64,000 bases of DNA from Leptodontidium sp. MPI-SDFR-AT-0119. Taxonomy: Eukaryota > Ascomycota > Leotiomycetes > Helotiales > Leptodontidiaceae. Positions within the stretch are counted from its first letter, which is position 1. Every line of letters begins with the position of its first letter. Positions 34,935 through 44,481 of the stretch are shown one piece after another. Where the stretch lies: NCBI GenBank assembly GCA_020726505.1, contig JAHLEZ010000003.1, forward strand, positions 3,596,001-3,660,000, read 5' to 3'. The notes under the pieces are model-generated. The model saw nothing but the letters and a program-made list of their open reading frames with translations, did no database searches and was not told the DNA's origin. The translations under genes and the position numbers were made by a program.

Positions 34935-36293
34935 TTACACTATTGTGAAATCAACAAGGTTCGAAGCTGGTACAATAAGTTTCGGTCTCCCTCCATTATC
35001 TCTCGGTTCCACAACTCGTCCCTTTAGGAAACAAGGCAGTTTGACGACGGTCTCTCCATGGTCTTCAATGCCTCCCCAATCCCACCAATCCAACTCCACG
35101 CCCTTGAAGACAATACGAAATACATCTCCGACCTTCACATCATCAGGCAAGATACCTAATCCCTGATCTTGTAGTCTCTTTGATGTACTCCACGTCTGAC
35201 CCGGTTGAAGAGTTGCGAAATTCCCATCTTGAGTTACATGGACACTGACGTCTGGATCATCAACGATCATGAAACTGATTGCGTCGTCAATGATGGCTTC
35301 CCATGAGTTTGAGTCGGTATTTGCTCGTCGACGGTAGAGCCTGTATCCCTCTCGAGGACCGTACCAGGACTGGAATGGGAAGCTGTGAAATGTGATATCC
35401 GGGCTGTCAGCTGGAGCTTCATACAGCACTGTAATCTTCACGGTTGCCATGCTGTCAAGAGGCACGCTCTTGTTGCATTCGAGCGTGACGCTCATCTTTG
35501 GGGCTCCTGGACTTTGAGTGGGATCAGCTTCACTCGTCCATAATTTTGCCCGCCCAATATCCAAATACCGAAAAATAAAACTTACATTCTCTCCCCCTCC
35601 GCAATTGGTGGTGGACTCCCTCTCTTCTTCTCCTCGGTCGCCCCTTGCCCGAATTTATTAAACGCAATCGTGACCCTCGTAGCAGGCAAGCAAGTCTTTG
35701 GCATCTTCCTACCTAACTCCATCCCAAGATACTCTTTCTTCGTACCCCAATCCCAGATCACAATCTCACCTCCAGGCCATACTAACTCGTACTTCTCGCC
35801 TTCAACTAGCACGTCCCGGAATCTTTTCGGCATCGTCATCATGAACCGTTCTTTCCCACCTGGTGCCAGTTCTCGTAGCGATGGATTCGATCCGTTGACT
35901 TTGAAAGATGTTTGCAGGGCTGGGGTCTTTGAAGTTGGATTTTCGGTTTCACTTGCTATCTCTATCTTACGCAGTCCGTCTGATGTGTGCTGGAAGAGCA
36001 GCAAGGCGGCGATGGCGTCGTTTTGGTCCCAGCTGAGAATACATGGAGAATCGTGGGAGTCGGAGCCAGCACGGTGGATTGTCACGAGTACATAGCAGCG
36101 AGACTCTGCTGTTAGTTCTCGGCCGAGTGTTAGTTCGAGCTTGAGATGAGGAGTTTCTGGTCTGATGAGAGAAGGTGAGCGTTTGGATTGTAAATTTTTG
36201 TTTATTTGTGCTATGGAGGTAGTATAGCTGGCTAGTCACTCACTTTATGTGTTTCTTGGTGAAAAGAAGGAAGGGTGAGAATTCTTGGTCCAT
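34935..36293 (-). CDS. Two-part cytosolic protein of unknown function
   Basis: Exons 36293-36244, 36161-35586 and 35511-34935 give 400 residues. No signal peptide or membrane span. The two halves look related: each starts with a beta-rich segment about resistance or strength of response to sequence-like strands (LELTLGRELTAESRC and VTLECNKSVPLDSMATVKI), and each has a W-D-W near its end (GGEIVIWDWGTKKE and GVELDWWDWGGIEDHG). I read this as a tandem repeat of one domain of about 190 residues. I do not recognise the family; it resembles hypothetical proteins of ascomycetes. Intron 1 (82 nt) is canonical. Intron 2 (74 nt) has a GTAAGT donor and an AAAG acceptor. The first exon codes only 16 residues, so the start depends on that splice. 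Confidence 0.7.
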
Positions 36294-37712
36294 GTCTATA
36301 TGTCCATGAGGTTGTTTTGGAATTGAGGAGAAAGTAGGATGAAGAATAGGGCACAAGGAGGCGAGATTTTGAACCTGGGGAGCGGCCACGTGAGGTTTAA
36401 CCGTTAAAAACAAAAACAACAAGTTCTAAATTTTGTGTCCATCTATGCCAGTCTGTGAATAAAATTATTCATGAAATCTGGTAACTCATGAAATAGGCTC
36501 CTTTCGATTCTGGTCGATGCTCCATCTTTCTCACTGTACGAGTGCGGCAAGTGGAAGTTCGGACGCCGCTTCAAGAAATCGAGAACTTCTCACCTACCAG
36601 AGCCTTACGGACCACAGTGCTACGGTCGTACAACCTGCCAAACGTCATAAATTCAATTTTGGCCCCCAAATCGAAACAGGCTCAAGCAACCCTCCAACCG
36701 AGTCCAGTACATCCCATCACTTGATCACATCCATACCAAATCTACCGACTTGCATACCTACTTGCCTACTAGCGGCGCAGCATGCAACAAAGTCGCATTG
36801 AGGAAAGTTATTTAAGTCCTCCACCAGAACCGGGCGTTTCGCTAAGCCCCCTTGGCAACATCTCGCCAGTGAACGCACCTTTCGACGCAACCAAGAGCGC
36901 CTTGGGGCTTAACGGGTGCACAGGAGGAGTTATGCATCTACTTTCTCTGGCTTGTGCAGTGCTTGTGCATACTACTTACCTTCCCTGTGGTTTGAGTTTC
37001 GCTGCCAAGATCCAGATGTTACTTTCTTGCAACGTGGTGGTCTTGAATTTCTTTCGTCACCTAATCGGGTAGACCAAAGGGATCGGCTTTTATTATTGGC
37101 GCAAGCTTTACATCGACATTAATGAAGTCTTAGACTCCTTCAGCCTGATCGCAAAAAGAAATCTATTCATTGAGGTGTTCTTAAATGCAAGTGTGAATGA
37201 ACATCTCAAGAGAGGGGCGATTCAACGACGACATTCCAATTTGTATTTAACCACAGCATGAAAGTATCGGTGAATTAATTTTTAAAAAGATATTCTATTC
37301 CGGACTTTCCATTCTCTGTTGGTTTGTTTCCTGACTGCGAACGAGTGCAAAAGATCACATGTAGCAGACCGCTCACTCAGCCTCGCGCAGAGCTTTGGGC
37401 GTACGGTGCATTTGCAGCACCCCTCAGAATTCAGATGCAAGTATGGAGCTTGCGCCTCTCGTTCCGCTGATATCAAACATAGAGGAGGAATTGGAACCAT
37501 GCTCTCTTCCCTTTCTCCATTGGACGCCAGTCTGCCATCAGCCTCCCATCAATGTTTTGTCTTTCCAACAGTGAAGATACAAGCTAGCCGCAACTGAGCA
37601 CTTTATCAAAGATTGAAATAGGTTGAGGCTCGTCAATATTGTTATAAGAATCGGCGGTGAGGCCGAATATGGGATCAGGAAGAATGTTTCAGATACTCAT
37701 CGCTCGCACATC
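36294..37712. other. Intergenic, divergent promoter region
   Basis: A 1.4-kb divergent spacer before the tri-domain gene. An ATG-started frame at 36782-37072 (96 codons) has a hydrophobic second half but no known motif. I do not call it a gene. Confidence 0.5.
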
Positions 37713-40700
37713 ATGGCTCTTAGTCTACTTCATTCTGTCTTAGCTGCGCTTGCATTGGTTGCGACCTTGTCCACAGCCTTACCTTCTCATCCATCTATTT
37801 CTGTTAGCGAGAACGGTTCTTTGGTTGAAGATGACTCTGTACCTCCCCGTTCCGCTACGAAAGATTTGCAATCAAGAGCAGACAAGCCTTTTCTCCTCCG
37901 AACCGCAACCCTTGGGTCAGCGATCGTCAATGGCTATCTGTCTACTGATGGTAACGGCTTCCGCAAGCACTTCAGAGATGAGCTGCGATTTGAAGGATGG
38001 ACGGTGAATATGGTTGGTAGTGTCAATTCTGGTACTATGAAAGACAACCAGAATGAGGGTCATCCAGCATGGACCATAGGCCAAGTCACTGACACAGCTG
38101 TGCCGAATATTGTGGTGGATCAGCCGAATCTTGTTCTTATCAACGTTGGCACCGAAAATGCTATCGAGAACATTGCTGTCTCTACCATTGCCGACGAATA
38201 TATTCGGGTATGCTTCTCCTAGGTCATATTAAGTGACAGCCAGTGAGGTGTTTCAATCAAGAGTTTGGCTAACATGGCCGATAGCTTCTGGACAAACTAT
38301 GGGCGGGGATACCTGATGCTACGGTCATCTTGTCTACATTGCTTGTCAACAAGAATATCGACACAAATTCAAGAGTTACTGTAGTCAACACGGAAATCCG
38401 AACAACTGTGATGAGCCACTATTCCAACAGAAAGATAGCTTTGGCAGACATGAACGACGGATTCATCACCCTGGCAGACATGAATGACGATACGCATCCC
38501 AATGATTACGGCTACAAGAAGATGGCTTCAGTCTGGTGGGCCGCATTTCAAAAAGTCGAGCTCAACGGCTGGCTGACCGCTCCCCTCGATGTGAGCATCG
38601 TGGGCAATTCAACGACGCCTTCAAGTAATTGTAATTGTTCCAAGGACTCCGGAGACGATGCAAACATGGGAGACCCACACCTCCCAGCCTTCCCCCCTAT
38701 CACAACACTGGCCACCATCTCATTCCCTGACGGCAGCTGTAGTTTTCAAAGACAAGTGGACATCGGATTCGAGATCCAGAGTACTTTGGAAATGGCAATG
38801 GACACAGAAGCCAATCTGCAAAGAGGTGCTTACTTTTCCAAATTCTTCGATCAGGAGTCCCGTTCCGACCCAGATTTTGCAGCCAACACGGCTCGAGTGT
38901 ACGGAAATATCGCAGCTATGCTCCGAGGCGGTTCTGGGTACACAGTCACTGCTACTTGCGACGGCTCAACGGAATATTGCAGAACGACTGGCTGGTTTGC
39001 TCATATGAATGATGATGCGAAAGGGAGGGTCGGTAGAGTCAATTTCTGCGACAACTTCTGGACAGATCCGAGGATCGTCTCAACGTCCAGTGTACTGGCT
39101 GTATGCCAAACTGAAGTGAAGGACTTGAGAGCCGTTCAAAGGACGCGCTCTGCAATTCTGCTCCACGAGTTGACGCACACGTCTTTTGCCATGTCTTTTG
39201 GAGAAAAGTAAGTCTCTGTCCGAAGGGTTTCATATTTGACTGATGGAGTACTAACGAGGGTAGGACTCGTGATTACGCCTATGGATACACATTCTGTGCC
39301 CAACTTGCTGCGGGCAATTTTGACAGGAGTTGCATGACAGCGAAGATGACCGGGAACCCGAAGATAATGTGCCCTGACGCTTCAGGTAACGAAGGTATTT
39401 GCTTGGGTACAGACTCGGCGAAGAACGCAGACACATACGCATTCGTAGCCGCTGGGGTCTGGTACACATCGAAGTGCAATGCACCTATCCCGCTACCAGA
39501 TCCAGTCACCAAACGAAGTGTTGGTCAACGGAGAGCATCCTGTCCTTTGAATTCCGACTCCATATTCATCGACGGAGATATTCCCATCGGACAATATGTT
39601 CACTTTGGCGACTCTTATGGAGCTGGCATGGGAACCGGGACGACGAGTACAGACAAGTGCCGAGTTGGATCTAACAACTTCGGCAAGCTTCTGCATTTAT
39701 GGATGAATGATGCAAGTGTGGAGTACGTCGAGAAGGTCTGCTCAGGCGACACTCTCACCGGGCTTGCTGGACAGATCAGTAGCTGGAGTAACCCAGGACG
39801 TGCATCCATTGGCACCCTCTCAATTGGAGGAAACGATATAGGATTCAGTGATTTGGTATGGGCATGCGTTATCACACCCAACACAGCACGTACAGGACAA
39901 AAAGAACGAGCGAACTGCGTGGCAGCCGAACAGACGGCCATGAATTACATGTCGGATTCTGGAATAACTGGTCTCCGATACAAGCTGAAAGATGCGTACC
40001 TAAGCATCCTGCGCAAGAGCAGCCACGACGTAAGTAGTCTTCCCCCGACTTTCGGTGGAAATCCACAGGTTAGAAATAACTGACAAACTTAACAGTACTT
40101 CCACCTCTACGTTACCGGCTACGCCAACTTCTTTAACGAAGTCACAACCGACTGCGCAGATTCCAGCTTCCACTATTGGTGGGGTGACTACAAGCCAAAG
40201 TCTGACTGGCCCACGAACCGTATTGTTCACCTCACGACCGATCTCAGAAGCGAGCTCAACACCCTTGTCACACGTCTCAACGCCGTCATCGCCGGTGCCG
40301 TTTCCGACGCCAACAACGAATATGGCAAGTCACAAGTGCACTTTGTCGACGTCGAGCCATCCTTCTCCGCCGGCCATCGCTGGTGCGAGAACCCCGTTGG
40401 AGAATTCCACGAACCAGACGAGTCCCGTGCCGACACATGGTTTTTCCTTAGCGCATGGAAAGACGTCAGTATCTCAGCCGCCGCCGAGACCACATCTGCC
40501 GTTGAGGCAGCCGAAGTAGCCTCGCTCATCTCATCTGGCGGAATTCCCTTACCGGATGCTGGGTCTTGTTTCGCTGCTCTAGGAACTGATCCAGATCCGT
40601 ACGCTTACGCCATGTGTCAAGTTGCTATTTCTATTTTTGAAGACCCGACGGGGCCTCAAGCTATGAGTTATAGAGCTGCGCAGGCGGCAATTGCGAGCGG

Positions 40701-40833
40701 TGATTTTAATAGCCAGGAAATTCCGCGGTACACCCCCACGAGACAGATCAAGACCTTTCATCCTAGGAGTCCGGGAATGGTGGCGTATAGGGATGCGATC
40801 TTGAGAGTAATTGCAGAAGTTGGACAGTTATAG
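37713..40833 (+). CDS. Secreted three-domain protein: degenerate SGNH - aspzincin-like protease - SGNH hydrolase
   Basis: Exons 37713-38207, 38285-39207, 39264-40029 and 40096-40833 give 973 residues; all junctions keep frame. A signal peptide (LLHSVLAALALVATLSTALP) is followed by three domains. (1) Residues about 60-290, SGNH fold of the CE3 kind (STDGNGFRKHFRDELRFEGW, later DDTHPNDYGYKK). Its block I reads LGSAIVNGY, with Ala70 where the nucleophile Ser belongs, and block III reads GTEN instead of GTND. (2) Residues about 330-560, zinc protease with HELTH at 459-463 and RDYAYG supplying Asp476, the aspzincin (M35-like) arrangement. (3) Residues about 580-973, intact SGNH hydrolase: FGDSYGAG (Ser590), SIGGND (Asn663), FHPRSPGM (His950). 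Exon 2 spans domains 1-2 and exon 3 spans domains 2-3, so this is one gene and not neighbours misjoined. Extracellular hydrolysis of ester and peptide bonds is the likely role; substrates are unknown. Confidence 0.85.
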
Positions 40834-42439
40834 TGAGCTCCGTAGTTAATTGTTATTTCAGAATTAATAGATAGTTTTTAAATTCAGAGTTGTTTCATTG
40901 TCTCAAGGGGGTTGAACAAGGTATGTTTGGCGCACAAATTAAGCGAGCCCCTGAATAAACAAAGCGACTTGCAAGTTTCAGGAAATGGAGATTGCACTCA
41001 AGTGGAAATAACTAGAGGGGATAAGAAACCAAGCAATTAGCCTCACTGCACTCTGTGCCTGAGCTTCTGAGATCTCTAAAAACGAACGAGCGAGAAATAG
41101 AGTGAAGACTTTACACGCCCAGTAGACGAGTTGTTTGGCCATGAATGAGACGCTTTTAAATGCATATCTAATGCCACTAATCTATAAGCACCGAGCAATC
41201 TAACATCGACCAAATCAATTGGACCTTCAATAAATATAACATCTGACTTTTAGATTGAGAATATGGTTAATTAAGTGCCCCCAATCTGTCGTTTCGCAGT
41301 AAAGGGGGAAAATAATCTTCGCAAACCTGTTCTCATTCTAGGAATAAGCTTCTTGTAAGCATGCTGTAAAAGTCTACACATGAGGCTAATTCACGATACT
41401 CGAAACCTTCTATCTTAAATAATCTTAACAGCCTTGCTCATCGTCATCGGCTATTGTTGCCTTTTCCGCCTACTTGTCTGTATCGTGGTGAATCATGAGA
41501 CTTCCCCCTCCAAACGAGCAGAAATCCCTCCTCCATCAATCAAATTAAGAGTTTTCTAATTTTCTTTTTCTTTTTAAACTTAGTTTATCAGTACATATTC
41601 TCGCCATTCAAACTCTTAGATACTCTCCAATCGTGTTATAGCTGTCTACTGTTATCAGTAAACAATTTCGTAGCTGATCAAACCCGATGTGGCAAGGTTG
41701 TGCTGTTTAATTCCCACAGCCGTAGAAAGGACACATTTGAAGATTGCCGCCGGGCGGCCTGGATATTATCAAAAATGTACATAAATGTTCCTCTTGCAGT
41801 ATATGGTGAGACCGACGAGAATCTTTTTATCCAGAATGCCAGTCATTTACTTTGCTAGAGATCCAATTCTCCATAATCAAATTGAACTCTTCGGGCTATG
41901 GAAGGCGGGAAGAGTATCTACCTTGGTAGCATTGGTAATTAACTGTTGAGATTCTCGTTTCTTCCCTTTGCCAGGCTTTGAGGCTAGGTTATGGTGGTGG
42001 AGCGTGGAAGCTGTGGGATAACTGTCTGTTTGATCACATCGGAACATGGTGCGAATGAAATGTCAGGACTAGACGTTGAAAATTGGCTTTTATGACGCTG
42101 GAGACTCGTGTTTAATCCTGATACTGTGACAAGTAATCTACATTATGCCTTTCAAAGCAAAGTAAAATGAAGCAGGCGGCAATATGCAAGAGAGTTGCAG
42201 GGCAGTATATAAAACGTTAAGGAATGAGAATGAAATTAGTCTCGCAGCGCTAGGCAGGATTGATGAATAACGCTGGCAGCCTCTACTCATAAAAGCTTCG
42301 CGCAACTCACACCTCCTTGTGTACCGTCCACATCGGCTCTTGTGGACTTAAGTTGTAGCTGGGGGATGGTCCGTGGGCTACACGTCTCCTGCGACCTCTC
42401 TAACTTCTGCCAATTGACTATCCCTTATAGTTTTTCAAT
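40834..42439. other. Intergenic, AT-rich
   Basis: A 1.6-kb convergent spacer, richer in A/T than its surroundings, with no open frame worth noting. No repeat or structured RNA recognised. Confidence 0.5.
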
Positions 42440-42874
42440 CTATGTGACGGATATTTCTCCTGTGAGCCACGCTTTCTCCTGCGCCTGTCCATTCCCATCC
42501 AATTCATCAGGTTCTGCCTCTACCTCTTCTCTACCGGCGCCAATTGGCGCCCTTGCATTTTGCGCTTGCCTTCGCTCTTCTTGCCTTCGGCGTTCCTCCC
42601 TTGGCTCGACTATAAACCATTTATGGATGATAACGCATGCGGGCAAACTCCCAAGCGAAAAAAGTATAATGAGAAGGATGAATAGATTAGAATAATCAAG
42701 CTGTGTAAGGACGGTAAATTAGCACGTTACTTTGACATTTCGCAAGGATGCTCATGGATACAAACTCACACGGTCCTCGCACTTGTTCTCTCTAGCGTTG
42801 TAAGTCTGGTTTGACAAGCATGTGTCTTTGACACTGGAGGTGTCGCGCAGGAGGAGATAGTGTGGAATGTGCAT
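42440..42874 (-). CDS. Small single-pass membrane protein, 121 residues
   Basis: Exons 42874-42770 and 42700-42440, with a 69-nt intron (GTGAGT...TTACACAG) in phase 0. The first 35 residues (HIPHYLLLRDTSSVKDTC onward) hold two Cys and an N-glycosylation site (NQT). Exon 2 opens with one membrane span (LFILLIILFSLGSLPACVII) and continues into a charged tail with REERRRQEERRQAQ and a later acidic part, ending LTGEISVT. Positive charges just after the span suggest the tail faces the cytosol. The start codon context ATCACCATGC is good. I know no family. It stands next to a second gene of the same size and plan on the same strand (43273-43698). Confidence 0.6.
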
Positions 42875-43272
42875 GGTGATTCGTGAAGGACGATCGTAAT
42901 GGGTAATCCTCAAGAAGGCTGGCACAGATGAAAGGTGGTAGTAGGAACGGTAGCGAGCGTGTAAGGCACGAAGTAACGATCGAAGCTGATGCAGCGAATG
43001 TGATAATGAGCGAGCGTGATGGCTGAATAGCGATGATGATGATGATGATGATGTTTTGATGATGATGTTGTTGTTTGGAGTTCCAAGCCTGTCTGGCTGG
43101 CGCACCGACTCCTGATACCCAGCCCAGAAAGCAACCTTGCCCCTTCTTCCTCCTCCTTCTCCTCCTCCTCCTCCTCCTTCGTCCAAACAGAAAGAACCAC
43201 CAAACCCAACCCCAACCAGAACAACCTCTTCAAGTACCTACACGTTTACACTACAGAGCTACTCAACGTTTC
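42875..43272. other. Spacer between two small membrane-protein genes
   Basis: A 398-base spacer serving as promoter of the 42440-42874 gene and 3' region of the next. It contains a (GAT)n tract near 43034-43057 and a (CTC)n tract near 43150-43180. These generate poly-His, poly-Ser and poly-Pro frames that are not genes. Confidence 0.55.
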
Positions 43273-43698
43273 CTAAATACACATCTCTACACTGTCCTGC
43301 CTCTCGCGGAGGTCTAACTCTCTCTGCAGTTCCAATTTCCACCACGCATCTCCAGCACGCGCAAGACCTTCACCTGAAGTACTTATAATGAAACCATCTT
43401 CCATCTCTCTTTCCCTCGCTAATTCAACTTTGGCATTACTATATCTGCAGCGGTACTGTGACCATGCAGCGCGTGGCTTTTTATGGAAGACGTTCGCGAG
43501 GATGACGGTGATGATTATTACTACGATCTAGGGAGTTTGAGGTGTTAGGTTTAGATATAGTAGGTGGATTTTGAGTCTGGATGGGGATGGGGATGGGAGG
43601 AAAAAGCATACAGCGAGATAGCCTACTGAGAGCCAGATGTCTTGTTTGAGCGTTGTTGGCGGCTCCACCTCCGGCAGTGCAGGTGTTGTGTTGTTCAT
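43273..43698 (-). CDS. Small single-pass membrane protein, 113 residues
   Basis: Exons 43698-43612 and 43527-43273, with an 84-nt intron (GTATGC...CTCCCTAG) in phase 0. Exon 1 is polar (NNTTPALPEVEPPTTLKQDI), with an NNT glycosylation site. The splice falls inside one membrane span that reads IWLSVGYLA then IVVIIITVILANVF. It is followed by basic HKKPR and a long charged, probably helical tail (ELARERE, WWKLELQREL, DLRERQDSV). The ATG has A at -3. The family is unknown. Size, intron position close to the span, and orientation match the neighbour at 42440-42874, but the sequences are not obviously alike. Confidence 0.6.
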
Positions 43699-44481
43699 TT
43701 TTGATTGTCCCGGGGTTATGGAAAGGATAAAACATGGGTTAAGAAATCTTTAATGAAGAAGAGAGAGAGTGTGTGTGTGTGTGAAAACATTGCTAAATAA
43801 TAAAGATATGGGCTCTGAGAATCTATTGATATTTGAACTGGCTAACTTGGAACTTAGCCTGGGTGCATATTGGGTGAATGATTTTGGTGGGTACGGTATC
43901 TCCACCTGGAACTCCTGAGTTCGGTAGCGAGGAGACTAACTACCTCCGTGGAGTGGAACTGATATCGGTAGCGAAACAAGACCAAATGTTACCTAGGTTT
44001 GTAATGATGCTTGATATACATAAAACAGTATATAGAAGATGAAACTAGGTTGGAAGGAAAGGGCACCATGGTCATCAAATTTTGAAGATATGCCTAAAAA
44101 GAGATTTTGTAAGTCTCAGGAACGACAACGAACAAAAAAAAAAGGGGAAATTCAAAGTACGCAATACCCAGTAAAGAGCACTTGCTCTGACATGGACTAG
44201 CCCGAAAAAGAAAAAAAAGCCAATTCTTGCCAACTGAAAGGAAAATCTGTTCACGTCGCATGAAAAAGCAAGTGATAGTCGACCTCAACCATTTGGTATT
44301 CGCTCTGGACCAGTTATCAACGCGTTGTGTACGAATTTCTCCCTTCCCATTCCGCCTTTCCATTTCGCAATCATTGCATGACTAGGGGGTTCCTTGAAAG
44401 AAGCTCACGAAAAGCAGTGGCACGGGTACTCTATGGGTGTGTATGTAAAGATCTTTCAAATCGAGGTGATGAGTGAGCTCT
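43699..44481. other. Intergenic between small membrane protein and pyruvate kinase
   Basis: A 783-base spacer between minus-strand genes: promoter of the small membrane-protein gene and 3' UTR of pyruvate kinase. A short (GT)n lies near 43769. The frame at 44094-44363 is not convincing. Confidence 0.5.

Noticed and set aside
36782..37072. ATG-started 96-codon plus-strand frame with a hydrophobic half
   Set aside because: No signal peptide pattern, no family resemblance and no splice partners; kept as intergenic.
38440..38500. Apparent internal duplication LADMNDGFITLADMNDD in the first SGNH domain
   Set aside because: This repeats a pattern normal for CE3-like SGNH proteins near the catalytic Asp-His loop, so it is not a new duplication.
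43034..43186. Frames with poly-Ser, poly-His and poly-Pro
   Set aside because: Produced by (GAT)n and (CTC)n tracts between two real small genes.
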